From an uncultured Eubacteriales bacterium (GTDB lineage: Bacteria; Bacillota; Clostridia; Oscillospirales; Oscillospiraceae): DNA of 51,848 nucleotides. The DNA lies in the NCBI GenBank assembly GCA_902465435.1, contig CABQNH010000011.1:1-51848 (forward strand), read 5' to 3'. Shown here piece by piece: positions 17,243-25,071 of the stretch (position 1 is its first letter; every line of letters starts with the position of its first letter). The notes below the pieces were generated by a model. It was given only the letters and a program-made list of their open reading frames with translations, was not told where the DNA came from and made no database searches. The position numbers and the translations under genes were made by a program.

Positions 17243-18630
17243 TGCGTCACCTCCTGGCAGAGAAAGCTTGCCGACGTGCCTTTTCCCGGCTCGCTGCGGA
17301 ACGTGAGGCGGCTTCCGTGCGCTTCCGCGATTCGGCTGCCGAGGGCAAGCCCCAGCCCCGCGCCGCCGGATGCCCGCGCCCGGGATTTATCCACCATAAA
17401 GAACGGTTCGGTAATGCGGGAGAGCATTGCCTCGGGAATGCCGCAGCCCTCGTCCTGCACCGTAAAGCGATAGCCCTCCGGTGTGTGCTCGCCCAGAAGA
17501 AGAATGCTCTGCCCCGTGTGGGACGCCTTCCGCGCGTTATCGATCAGATTATATAGGAGCGTTTTCAGCAGCTCCGGCTCGGCCAGTACCTGTGCATCGG
17601 CGGTTCGCAGGCGGAGGGAAAGCCCCGCCTGCAGAAGAAGCGGCGTGCAGCGACCGGATACCTGCGCGCACACGGCCTGCGCCGAAACCGGACGCAGTGC
17701 GGCGCCATGCCCCTCCAGCGAGAACAGATCCAGAAGGGAAAGCGACATTTGCTCCAGTCGACGGCTTTCCGTAAAGATGTAATTGGCGGCCTCAAATTGC
17801 TGCTCCGGCGAAAGCACGCGGCTGCGCAGCGTATCGGCGTAGCCAATGACGGAGGTCAGGGGCGTTTTCAGCTCATGCGCAAAGCTTGCCGTAAAGTCCT
17901 TCTGCCGCTGTGCGGCGTCGGACAGCTCGGCGATCTTGTGCTCCAGAGAGTCTGCCATGCGGTTGAAGTCCGCGGCAAATGCGCCAAGCTCATCCTTGGA
18001 GCGGACGCTTGCGCGGCTGGTATACTGCCCGCGAGAAATCTGCCGCGTGGAGCGCGAAAGCTTTCGCAGCGGGCGCAGCAGAATTGCGGTCATGCCGCCG
18101 AGCAGCAGCGCGCTGATGCCGATCGCCGCAAGAACGGTCAGTCGGTAAAGCCGCAGGCTACCTTGCAGGCGGGTGAAGCAGGGGGTCAGCTCGTGAAAGC
18201 AGTCGACCGTGACGACCGTATCGTCCAGCTGCAGCAGACGGCGCGTCTGCATATAATACCGGTCGCCCTCCCGCGTCAGGCAGCAGGACGCGCCGCTGTC
18301 CTCCGGAAGCCGATCCGCAAGCGGCTCACCGCCGGAGAATGTGGCGTCCGGCAGACGCACGCAGTAGTTTTCAGACTGAAGAGAGGAACCGGCGGCCAGC
18401 GCCTCCGCGACCGCTGCGGAGACCGTTTCACCGCGATCCGCCAGTCTGCCGGCGGTCAGCGTGCCGAGCGTCAGGCAAAAGCTCTCCGTACCCTCCTGCG
18501 CAAGCGCCTTCTGGCTGCGCAGGTCGGCGGAAAAGCTGGAGGAAACGAGCGCATAGCCGGACACGGCGACCACCGCGCAGACAATGACGACCGTTGACAG
18601 AAGCATTTTCAGAGACAGCCGCATCCTCAC
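17239..18630 (-). CDS. Two-component sensor histidine kinase
   Basis: A 463-residue membrane histidine kinase. Two helices (about 9-31 and 165-187) bracket an extracellular sensor domain of about 130 residues. A HAMP linker (about 185-235) follows, then the H box FAHELKTPLTS with His252. The ATPase domain shows NLIDNARKAS (N box), VQDEGCGIP (G1) and GAGLGLALG (G2). The start overlaps the response regulator stop: GTG at 18630 lies in the overlap, and an ATG six bases later (18624) is an alternative with a purine-rich site in front. The input signal is unknown. Together with the regulator, the membrane protein and possibly the C39-type peptidase, it suggests envelope sensing. Confidence 0.95.
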   Translation of the reverse strand: MRMRLSLKMLLSTVVIVCAVVAVSGYALVSSSFSADLRSQKALAQEGTESFCLTLGTLTAGRLADRGETVSAAVAEALAAGSSLQSENYCVRLPDATFSGGEPLADRLPEDSGASCCLTREGDRYYMQTRRLLQLDDTVVTVDCFHELTPCFTRLQGSLRLYRLTVLAAIGISALLLGGMTAILLRPLRKLSRSTRQISRGQYTSRASVRSKDELGAFAADFNRMADSLEHKIAELSDAAQRQKDFTASFAHELKTPLTSVIGYADTLRSRVLSPEQQFEAANYIFTESRRLEQMSLSLLDLFSLEGHGAALRPVSAQAVCAQVSGRCTPLLLQAGLSLRLRTADAQVLAEPELLKTLLYNLIDNARKASHTGQSILLLGEHTPEGYRFTVQDEGCGIPEAMLSRITEPFFMVDKSRARASGGAGLGLALGSRIAEAHGSRLTFRSEPGKGTSASFLCQEVTQ

Positions 18631-19280
18631 ACCTCTAGACGGTATCCAACCTTATAAATTGCGGTCAATTTCCGCTGCCAGCCGAGCTTTTTTCGCAGAC
18701 GCTGGACATGGAGGTCCACCGTGCGGGAATCGCCCATTTCGTCGTTCTCCCAGACGCGGGCGTAAATCGTTTCGCGGAATAAAGCGACGTTGGGGTTACG
18801 CGCGAAAAGCAAAAGCAGCTCGTATTCCTTCGGGGTCAGCGTGACGGCTGAGCCCGCCTTTGTAACGCGCATGGAGCGTGTGTCGATCGTTACGTTGCCC
18901 ACCGTCAGAAGCTGATCGAGCTTGCCCGCGCGCCGCAGCACGCTCTCGACCCGGGCGATCAGCTCCACAATTTCAAAGGGCTTGACCAGATAGTCGTCCG
19001 CACCGGCGCGCAGCCCGCGCACACGGTCGGCAACCGTTCCCTTTGCGGTCAGGAAAATGACCGGTGTGCCGGTTGGCTTGATCTGGGCGAGGAGGGCGTA
19101 GCCATCCGCGCCGGGCAGCATGATATCGAGCAGAATGAGGTCATAGACGTTCTGCTCAATGCAATCTGCGGCCTGAAGCCCGTCGGAAACGCGCTCGCAG
19201 GCATAGCCGAGCGGCGCGAGATTCATGGCAATCAGCCTGGAGATCGGAAGCTCATCCTCCACAATCAGAATTTTTATCAT
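18627..19280 (-). CDS. OmpR/PhoB-family response regulator
   Basis: A 217-residue response regulator. The receiver domain (1-118) has the acidic pocket VEDE, phospho-acceptor Asp52 in LLDIMLPG and Lys80 in FLTAKG. The C-terminal OmpR-type winged helix (about 125-217) shows LTPKEYELLLLFARN and DSRTVDLHVQRLRKKL. It starts at ATG 19280 with AAGGAGG seven bases before. Its stop overlaps the kinase start. The upstream region (19281-19463) has an inverted repeat GGGTGA/TCACCC (19351-19374) and a TATACT -10-like box near 19386, with only a poor -35. Regulon unknown. Confidence 0.96.
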   Translation of the reverse strand: MIKILIVEDELPISRLIAMNLAPLGYACERVSDGLQAADCIEQNVYDLILLDIMLPGADGYALLAQIKPTGTPVIFLTAKGTVADRVRGLRAGADDYLVKPFEIVELIARVESVLRRAGKLDQLLTVGNVTIDTRSMRVTKAGSAVTLTPKEYELLLLFARNPNVALFRETIYARVWENDEMGDSRTVDLHVQRLRKKLGWQRKLTAIYKVGYRLEV

Positions 19281-19463
19281 GCCATCGCCTCCTTGCTGTC
19301 AAGCATAACACAAACTTGTATCTGAATTGCATCCTTTGAAACAAAAAGACGGGTGAAAAATAAATACATCACCCTTCTGTTCTCAGTATAGCATAATTGC
19401 ACAGCGGCGGAAAGTCCGATTGGAAAAAATGCTGAAAATTTTCTTGTTTTTCGTGCAGGGTGA

Positions 19464-19492
19464 TTGACTTCCCGGTGCAGACGTGTTACACT
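19464..19492 (+). promoter_or_regulatory. Promoter of the one-carbon (fhs) operon
   Basis: TTGACT (19464-19469), 17-bp spacer, TACACT (19487-19492). Transcription would start near 19499, giving a leader of about 118 bases before the fhs ATG. Confidence 0.8.
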
Positions 19493-19500
19493 GTCGTTAC

Positions 19501-19608
19501 CGATATAAAAATATCGAATAGACGCTGGTGAGCGGACGAATGATGCGCGGCGTCGAACCCAAAATAGGCCTCGGGGGTGGTTAAAGATCCCGAGGTACAA
19601 CAAGGAGG
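19501..19608 (+). promoter_or_regulatory. Structured 5' leader of fhs: three hairpins before the ribosome site
   Basis: Hairpin 1 is CGATAT-AAAA-ATATCG (19501-19516). Hairpin 2 closes with GACGC/GCGTC (19521-19554) and has a purine-rich interior. Hairpin 3 is CCTCGGG/CCCGAGG (19569-19595), with interior GGTGGTTAAAGAT. AAGGAGG follows at 19602-19608. There is no T-tract after hairpin 3, so control of translation rather than termination would be expected. I could not match it to the ZTP (lacks CUGGGC), THF or SAM riboswitch consensus from memory. A ligand-binding role is a guess based on its place upstream of a folate gene. Confidence 0.5.
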
Positions 19609-19616
19609 ATTCATCC

Positions 19617-21425
19617 ATGGCAATCGAATTCAAAGACGGCAAGTATGTGGACGAAAACGGCAGAGTGACCCTCGATCCGACGGTCTACAAGGACTGGCAG
19701 ATCGCGGAGGAGGCAGAACGTGCGCTTCCTTCCGTGGACTATTTCCGTGAGAAGCTCGGCCTGCTGCCCGACGAGATCATTCCCTACGGCAAGACCCCGA
19801 AGATCGACTTCATTAAGGTCATGAACCGCCTGAAGGATAAGCCCGACGGCAAGTTCATCGAGGTGACCGCCATCACCCCGACGCCCCTCGGCGAAGGCAA
19901 GTCCACCACGTCTCTCGGCCTGATCGAAGGCCTTGGCAGACTGGGCAAGAATGTCGGCGGATGCCTGCGTCAGCCCTCCGGCGGCCCGACCATGAACGTC
20001 AAGGGCACCGCGGCCGGCGGCGGCAATGCGCTGCTCATTCCGATGACCGAGTTCTCTCTCGGCCTGACCGGCGACATCAACGACATCATGAACGCCCATA
20101 ACCTTGCCATGGTCGCGCTCAACGCCAGAATGCAGCACGAGCGCAACTATAATGACGAGCAGCTTGCAAAGCGCGGCCTCAAGCGCCTTGATATCGATCC
20201 CAAGCGTGTGGAAATGGGCTGGGTGCTCGACTTCTGCGCACAGGGACTCCGCAACATCATCATCGGCATCGGCGGCACGAAGGACGGCTTCCTTATGGAG
20301 TCCAAGTTCGGCATCGCGGTCGGCTCCGAGCTGATGGCGATCCTCTCCGTCGCGCGTGACCTCAAGGATCTGCGCGAGCGCATCGGCAAGATCGTCGTGG
20401 CCTATGACCGCAAGGGCAACCCCGTCACCACGGAGGATCTCGAGGTCGCGGGCGCCATGTGCGCATGGATGCGCAACTGCATCAACCCCACAATGTGCTA
20501 TTCCGTCGAGCATCAGCCGGTCCTGATTCATGCAGGCCCGTTTGCCAACATTGCAATCGGTCAGTCCTCCGTCATCGGCGACCGCCTTGCGCTCAAGCTC
20601 TTTGATTACCATGTCACCGAGTCCGGCTTCGCTGCCGACATCGGCTTCGAAAAGTTCTGGAACGTCAAGTCCCGTCTGTCCGGTCTGACGCCGAACGTTT
20701 CCGTTCTGGTCGCGACCATCCGCGCGCTCAAGATGCACGGCGGCGGCCCGGCGGTCGTTGCAGGCCGTCCGCTTCCCGCCGAGTACACCGAGGAGAACCT
20801 CGAGCTGCTGGAGAAGGGCTGCGAGAACCTGTTCCATCATGTGGACACCATCAAGAAGTCCGGCATTGTTCCGGTCGTCTGCATTAACCAGTTCTACACC
20901 GATACCGACGCCGAGATCGCGCTGCTGCGGAAGCTCTGCGCCGAGAAGGGCGTGCGCTGCGCACTGTCCAACCACTGGCGTTACGGCGGCGAGGGCGCCA
21001 TCGAGCTGGCAGAGACGGTGCTCGACGCCTGCAAGGAAAAGAACGAGATCAAGTTCCTCTATCCGCTGGAAATGCCGCTGCGTCAGCGCGTTGAGCTGAT
21101 CGCCAAGGAGGTTTACGGCGCGGACGGCGTTGACTGGGCGCCGCTGGCCACCGAGAAGGCAAAGCGCTTCGAATCCGACCCGAAGTATGCCGACTATTGC
21201 ACCATGATGGTCAAGACGCATCTGTCCCTGTCCCACGAGCCGTCGTGGAAGGGCGTGCCGAAGGGCTGGCGTCTGCCGATCCGCGACATCCTGGAGTACG
21301 GCGGCGCGAAGTTCCTTTGCCCGATGGCAGGCACGATCTCCATGATGCCCGGCACCGGCTCCGATCCGGCCTACCGCCGCATCGATGTGGACACCGAGAC
21401 GGGCAAGGTTTCCGGCCTGTTCTAA
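19617..21425 (+). CDS. fhs: Formate--tetrahydrofolate ligase (10-formyl-THF synthetase)
   Basis: A 602-residue enzyme that joins formate to THF with ATP, giving 10-formyl-THF for purine synthesis, initiator tRNA formylation or the methyl branch of acetogenesis. Seen: the P-loop-like TPTPLGEGKSTT (residues 88-99), LRQPSGGPTMNVKGTAAGGG, EFSLGLTGDINDI, FANIAIGQSSVI and the C-terminal MAGTISMMPGTGSDPA. The family norm is about 556 residues; the extra length is from an N-terminal extension (first 40 residues) and small insertions, with no sign of frameshift. First gene of the one-carbon cluster, with its own promoter and structured leader. A strong terminator with a solo repeat end follows at 21571-21632. 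Confidence 0.97.
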   Translation: MAIEFKDGKYVDENGRVTLDPTVYKDWQIAEEAERALPSVDYFREKLGLLPDEIIPYGKTPKIDFIKVMNRLKDKPDGKFIEVTAITPTPLGEGKSTTSLGLIEGLGRLGKNVGGCLRQPSGGPTMNVKGTAAGGGNALLIPMTEFSLGLTGDINDIMNAHNLAMVALNARMQHERNYNDEQLAKRGLKRLDIDPKRVEMGWVLDFCAQGLRNIIIGIGGTKDGFLMESKFGIAVGSELMAILSVARDLKDLRERIGKIVVAYDRKGNPVTTEDLEVAGAMCAWMRNCINPTMCYSVEHQPVLIHAGPFANIAIGQSSVIGDRLALKLFDYHVTESGFAADIGFEKFWNVKSRLSGLTPNVSVLVATIRALKMHGGGPAVVAGRPLPAEYTEENLELLEKGCENLFHHVDTIKKSGIVPVVCINQFYTDTDAEIALLRKLCAEKGVRCALSNHWRYGGEGAIELAETVLDACKEKNEIKFLYPLEMPLRQRVELIAKEVYGADGVDWAPLATEKAKRFESDPKYADYCTMMVKTHLSLSHEPSWKGVPKGWRLPIRDILEYGGAKFLCPMAGTISMMPGTGSDPAYRRIDVDTETGKVSGLF

Positions 21426-21570
21426 GAGAAACCTGCAAATCCATCCCCTGTGGATGGCTTCCAGGCAAGTCAAAGCCGTGCAGACGCTCCTCTTTTTAGC
21501 CGCTTTTGATCGCGTGCCGTCCAAAGGAGGCGGAGAGCAGGAAGAGTGGAAAAGATCAAATGCGTTCCGG

Positions 21571-21602
21571 TTTTGACGGTTACGGACTGGATCGACAGTC
21601 TG
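21571..21602 (-). repeat. Solo terminal sequence of the dispersed element, in reverse orientation
   Basis: This 32-base stretch is the reverse complement of the left end of the element seen at 31432-31463, with 29 of 32 bases matching by eye (TTTTGACGGTTACGGACT at one end, GACAGTCTG at the other). No element body is attached. It lies one base before the fhs terminator hairpin, the same arrangement as in the full copies. Confidence 0.8.
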
Positions 21603-21603
21603 A

Positions 21604-21632
21604 CTCCGGCGGCACCCCCGCCGGAGTTTTTT
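21604..21632 (+). terminator. Rho-independent terminator of fhs
   Basis: A 9-bp GC stem CTCCGGCGG/CCGCCGGAG (21604-21626) with a five-base loop, followed by TTTTTT. It lies directly in front of the ribosome site of the next gene, so fchA-folD expression depends on read-through or on an unseen promoter. Confidence 0.9.
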
Positions 21633-21650
21633 GAACAGGAGGCGTTGAAT

Positions 21651-21845
21651 TTGGCAAAGAAGGAAAAACGCTTTGTGCGCATCCACAGTGACGGTACCTT
21701 GTCCGGCAACGAGATTTGGGTGGATACGCAGACCGGCGTAAACTATTTTTATCACAGTGCGGGCTACGGCGGCGGCCTTACGGTGCTGCTCGACCGCGAC
21801 GGGAAGCCGGTGATCTCGCCGCTTCCTGTACAGGATGCGGATTGA
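21651..21845 (+). CDS. DUF6440-family small protein
   Basis: A 64-residue soluble protein of the DUF6440 type, function unknown. Seen: KRFVRIHSDGTLSGNEIWVDTQTGVNY followed by the glycine-rich SAGYGGGLTVLLDRDGKPV that marks the family, apparently a small all-beta domain. The start is taken as TTG 21651, eight bases after AGGAGG (21637-21642). A longer frame from ATG 21546 would read through the repeat end and the terminator and is rejected. It sits between fhs and fchA but shows no folate-related motif. Confidence 0.72.
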   Translation: MAKKEKRFVRIHSDGTLSGNEIWVDTQTGVNYFYHSAGYGGGLTVLLDRDGKPVISPLPVQDAD

Positions 21846-21885
21846 CTTTTGACACAGTTTTGAACAAAGGAGAGCAATTTCTATT

Positions 21886-22506
21886 ATGGATATGACGACA
21901 AAATCCTGCCGTGAATTCGTCACGGTTCTGGCTTCCAATGAGCCGGCGCCCGGCGGCGGCGGCGCGGCCGCGCTGGTCGCGGCGCTCGGCACCGCGCTCG
22001 GCAACATGGTCGGCTCTTTGACCGTCGGCAAAAAGAAGTATTTGGACGTTGAGGCGGAGATCCTCGCGCTCAAGGCAAAGTGCGACGCGCTGCAGTCGGA
22101 GCTTCTCGATCAGGTCGCGGCCGATGCCGAGGGCTTTGTGCCGCTGGCCAGGGCCTATGGCATTCCCAAGGATGACCCCACCCGTGAGGAGGTTCTGGAA
22201 AAGGCGACCATTACGGCCTGCGCCGTTCCCATGCATATCATGGAGCTGTGCTGCGAGGCGATCGACGCCATTGCCGTCTTTGCGGAAAAAGGCTCGCGTC
22301 TTGCCGTTTCCGACGCGGGCTGCGGCGCCGCTATTGTGCGCGCTGCGCTGCAGGCGGCCTCCTTGAACGTCTTTATCAATACCAAGACGCTCAAAAACCG
22401 CGAGGCTGCCGAGGAAATGAACCGCAAGTGCCTGACAATGCTGGACGTATCCGGAGCAAAGGCCGACGCAATCTTTGAATCCGTCAAGGCCGGCTTCTTT
22501 CGGTAA
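21886..22506 (+). CDS. fchA: Methenyl-THF cyclohydrolase, FchA/cyclodeaminase family
   Basis: A 206-residue all-helical protein of the formiminotransferase-cyclodeaminase family. The stand-alone form in clostridia (FchA) hydrolyses 5,10-methenyl-THF to 10-formyl-THF. Seen: EPAPGGGGAAALVAALGTALGNMVGSLT near the N-terminus, the conserved DAxGF-like segment (AADAEGFVPLARAYGIP) and SDAGCGAAIVRAALQAA. It follows the DUF6440 gene by 40 bp and precedes folD by 34 bp. Its presence matters because the neighbouring FolD lacks the residues for the same reaction. The spacing from AAAGGAG to the ATG is long (about 12 bases); a second ATG lies two codons on. Confidence 0.92.
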   Translation: MDMTTKSCREFVTVLASNEPAPGGGGAAALVAALGTALGNMVGSLTVGKKKYLDVEAEILALKAKCDALQSELLDQVAADAEGFVPLARAYGIPKDDPTREEVLEKATITACAVPMHIMELCCEAIDAIAVFAEKGSRLAVSDAGCGAAIVRAALQAASLNVFINTKTLKNREAAEEMNRKCLTMLDVSGAKADAIFESVKAGFFR

Positions 22507-22540
22507 GCCGCTTTCCGAACAATAGGAGGAAACAGAAATT

Positions 22541-23419
22541 ATGGCAAAGCAATTATTAGCAAAAGAAGTGACCGCCGCCATGGTGGAGAAGCTGCAGGCA
22601 AGGGTTGCTGCACTGAAGGAAAAGGGCGTTGCGCCCCGTCTCGGCATCATCCGCTGCGGCGAGAACCCTTCCGACCTTTCTTATGAGCGCGGCGCGACAA
22701 AGCGCGCGGAGGAGGTCGGCGTCGAGGTCGAGAAGTTCCTGCTGCCGGAGGATGTGACCAAGGAGCAGCTGCTTGCAGTCATTGACGCCGTCAACGAAAA
22801 TAACACCATTCACGGCGTTCTGATGTTCCGGCCGCTACCGAAGCACCTCAAGGCCGATCAGGACGAGATCTGCAACCGCCTCAAGGCGGAAAAGGACATT
22901 GACTGCATGACGGATCTTTCCAACGCGGGTGTTTTCACCGGCAAGAAGCTGGGCTTCGCGCCCTGCACGCCGCAGGCCTGCATGGAAATTCTGGATTACT
23001 ACGGCATTGACTGCAAGGGCAAGAACGCCGTGGTCATCGGCCGCAGCCTCGTCGTCGGCAAGCCTGCCGCAATGATGCTGCTCGCCAGAAACGCGACCGT
23101 TACCGTCTGCCACACCAAGACCGTCAATGTTGCGCAGATCGCAAGAAATGCGGATATTCTCGTCTCCGCCGCCGGTGTGCTCGGCAGCCTGACGAAGGAG
23201 TATGTCCGTCCCGGTCAGGTCGTGATCGATGTCTCCATGAACTGGGATCCGGAGAAGGTCACCTCCAAGGGCAAGGGCGGCATGGCGGGCGACGCCGTAT
23301 TTTCCGAGGTCGAGCCGATCGTGGACGCCATTACGCCCGTTCCCGGCGGTGTCGGCGGTGTGACGAACGTGGTGCTGATCGGCCATGTGGTCGAGGCGGC
23401 AGAGCGCGCGGCAAACTGA
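22541..23419 (+). CDS. folD: FolD-family methylene-THF dehydrogenase, lacking cyclohydrolase catalytic residues
   Basis: A 292-residue FolD protein. The family oxidises 5,10-methylene-THF with NAD(P)+ and usually also hydrolyses methenyl-THF. The Rossmann half is intact (VVIGRSLVVGKPAAMMLL, ILVSAAG, PGGVGGVTNVVL). In the catalytic motif the normal YxxxK lysine (human Lys56) is Ala52 in YERGATKRAEEVG. The glutamine of the VQLPLP motif (human Gln100) is Phe in LMFRPLP. The aspartate of the DVDG motif remains (DIDC). Loss of that lysine abolishes cyclohydrolase but not dehydrogenase activity in studied homologues, so this is probably a dehydrogenase-only FolD served by the adjacent FchA. Ribosome site AGGAGG is close to the ATG. 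Confidence 0.93.
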   Translation: MAKQLLAKEVTAAMVEKLQARVAALKEKGVAPRLGIIRCGENPSDLSYERGATKRAEEVGVEVEKFLLPEDVTKEQLLAVIDAVNENNTIHGVLMFRPLPKHLKADQDEICNRLKAEKDIDCMTDLSNAGVFTGKKLGFAPCTPQACMEILDYYGIDCKGKNAVVIGRSLVVGKPAAMMLLARNATVTVCHTKTVNVAQIARNADILVSAAGVLGSLTKEYVRPGQVVIDVSMNWDPEKVTSKGKGGMAGDAVFSEVEPIVDAITPVPGGVGGVTNVVLIGHVVEAAERAAN

Positions 23420-23429
23420 GGCGATCCGT

Positions 23430-24779
23430 ATGCGCTTGAAGGAACGTTTCAGTGTGCCGGAACGTGCGATCCGGCTGCTGTTCTGGCTGTTCACGCTCTG
23501 CTGTCTCATAGCGGCGGCCTGCGCGAGCGACCGCGCGGAGATGCTTGCAGGACTTCGGCGCATCTGCACGCAGTCCGGCCAGACGGTGAAAAGCTATTTT
23601 GACCCCAGCTACGGCGGCGTATCCGGAACCTTTCTCAATATGGCCGTTGTCGGCGCGGTTTGTGCGCTGGTCTATTGCCTGCCCGGGGCAAAGCCGGACG
23701 GCGTCTCCGTTCTGGCATATTTTCTGACGCTGGGTTTCAGCACTTGGGGCATCACCGTGCTGAATATCTGGTTCTGCTTCCCGGGTGTGCTGCTCTATTG
23801 CCTTTTCAAGAAGCAGCGGGTCGGCAAGCAGGCCAATGCCATGCTGTTTGTCTCCGGCCTTGCGCCGCTTTTGACCGATCTTTTGTTCCGCTATCCCTTT
23901 GCGGACTGGCACGGCTTTACGCTGCAGGGCGTGCTGCTGGCGCTGGCGGTCGGCGCCCTGATCGGCGTGCTGCTTCCGGCGGGACTGGCCGGTTCTTCCA
24001 AGGTGCTGCGCGGCTTCAGCCTCTACGGGGCGGCGGTCCCGATCGGCGTGACGGCGTTTTTCCTACGGAGCCTTTTGTATAAGGTGCTCGGCGGCTATCT
24101 GCCCGATTCCGTCGGCGTTGGCCTGCAGGACAGCTTCTGGACGCAGTGTCACATCTTCCTTTTTGCTGTGTTTGGACTTTCCGTCGTGCTCGGCCTTGCG
24201 CTGGGCGGCAGCTTTCGGTCGTATTGGTCGCTTTTGAAGGACAGCGGCCACAGCGTGGACTACGGGAAAGCATACGGCGTGGGTACGGCCATCATGAATT
24301 TCGGCATTTACGGCCTGTTCATCGTGCTTTATTACAACCTGATCGGCGCGACCTTCAACGCTGCGACCTTCGGCTGTGTGTTCTGCATGGTCTGCTGCTG
24401 CTTTAAGGGCAGCCACCCGCGCAACGTCTGGCCGATCATGGCGGGCTATGTGCTGGCAAGCCTTGCGGCCAAGGGACTTTGCGGCCTGATGGGCACGGAA
24501 TTTTCCTTGGCGATCCATGCGCAGGCGATCGTGATCGGCCTCTGCTTTGCCAATGGCCTTTCCCCGATTTCCGGCCAGTACGGATGGCCGTTCGGAATTG
24601 TGGCGGGTGCGATGCACTATGTGTTCGTCACCTGCGTGCCGCTGCTGCACGGCGCATATTGCCTGTATAACGGCGGCTTCACGGCGGCCTTCGTCTGCCT
24701 GCTGCTTGTGCCGGTTCTGGAGCATCACTGCAAGACCCGCGCGGAACGGCGCGCACCGGCGAAAAGAAATACAAAATAA
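23430..24779 (+). CDS. DUF1576 polytopic membrane protein
   Basis: A 449-residue integral membrane protein, most likely of the DUF1576 family, function unknown. About ten or more hydrophobic segments cover most of its length, with short loops and a basic C-terminal tail (TRAERRAPAKRNTK). Conserved-looking stretches include PSYGGVSGTFLNMAVVG and GLSPISGQYGWPFGIVAGAMH, the latter resembling a re-entrant or substrate-binding loop. The ATG lies 10 bp after the folD stop, so co-transcription with the one-carbon genes is likely. A transport role linked to folate or one-carbon compounds is only a suggestion from position. A terminator follows at 24834. Confidence 0.78.
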   Translation: MRLKERFSVPERAIRLLFWLFTLCCLIAAACASDRAEMLAGLRRICTQSGQTVKSYFDPSYGGVSGTFLNMAVVGAVCALVYCLPGAKPDGVSVLAYFLTLGFSTWGITVLNIWFCFPGVLLYCLFKKQRVGKQANAMLFVSGLAPLLTDLLFRYPFADWHGFTLQGVLLALAVGALIGVLLPAGLAGSSKVLRGFSLYGAAVPIGVTAFFLRSLLYKVLGGYLPDSVGVGLQDSFWTQCHIFLFAVFGLSVVLGLALGGSFRSYWSLLKDSGHSVDYGKAYGVGTAIMNFGIYGLFIVLYYNLIGATFNAATFGCVFCMVCCCFKGSHPRNVWPIMAGYVLASLAAKGLCGLMGTEFSLAIHAQAIVIGLCFANGLSPISGQYGWPFGIVAGAMHYVFVTCVPLLHGAYCLYNGGFTAAFVCLLLVPVLEHHCKTRAERRAPAKRNTK

Positions 24780-24833
24780 AAAAGAAGGCTCGCTGTCAAT
24801 AGCTGGGGTAGAGACAAAACGCAAATAATTAGG

Positions 24834-24866
24834 TCGTGTCGGGGCGTATCGCTCCGGCACGATTTT
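24834..24866 (+). terminator. Terminator after the DUF1576 gene
   Basis: A 13-bp stem TCGTGTCGGGGCG (24834-24846) with CGCTCCGGCACGA (24850-24862), including two G-T pairs, three-base loop, then TTTT. Confidence 0.85.
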
Positions 24867-24928
24867 ATGCATGGCAGAACAAAATCCTTTTCCTGAAATT
24901 TGAGAAATTCCGCATACCAAAGCAAATC

Positions 24929-25015
24929 CGTTGCTTTGACCGGCCTCGGAACGCGCACGCTACCGTACCGATGTAGGCCGACGGGTGTGCGCTTCTAAGG
25001 CGTCTCGACTTCCGG
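24929..25015 (+). repeat. Diverged copy of the dispersed structured element
   Basis: It keeps the core order TTGCTTTGAC, CTCGGAAC, stem, CTACCGTACC-ATGTA, stem. Here the stem is GCGCAC (24953-24958) with GTGCGC (24987-24992) instead of CTCGCGCC/GGCGCGAG, so pairing is kept by compensatory change. The termini are barely recognisable. Confidence 0.72.
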
Positions 25016-25028
25016 CATTGCGATAAAA

Positions 25029-25071
25029 GCGTCCCGGCGAAGCAGTTTTGCCTCGCCGGGACGCCTTTTTT
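25029..25071 (+). terminator. Strong terminator hairpin following the decayed element
   Basis: A 12-bp stem GCGTCCCGGCGA/TCGCCGGGACGC (25029-25064) with a 12-base loop, then TTTTTT. As at the other loci, an element copy adjoins a terminator hairpin. Confidence 0.9.

Noticed and set aside
19501..19608. ZTP or THF riboswitch upstream of fhs
   Set aside because: The CUGGGC and GACUGGCG elements of ZTP and the conserved THF aptamer core are not visible; reported as an unassigned leader instead.
21546..21650. N-terminal extension of the DUF6440 protein
   Set aside because: It would be translated from the solo repeat end and the fhs terminator; a good ribosome site precedes TTG 21651.
19611..22073. 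820-residue minus-strand frame
   Set aside because: Antisense shadow of fhs and fchA with the same composition artefact.
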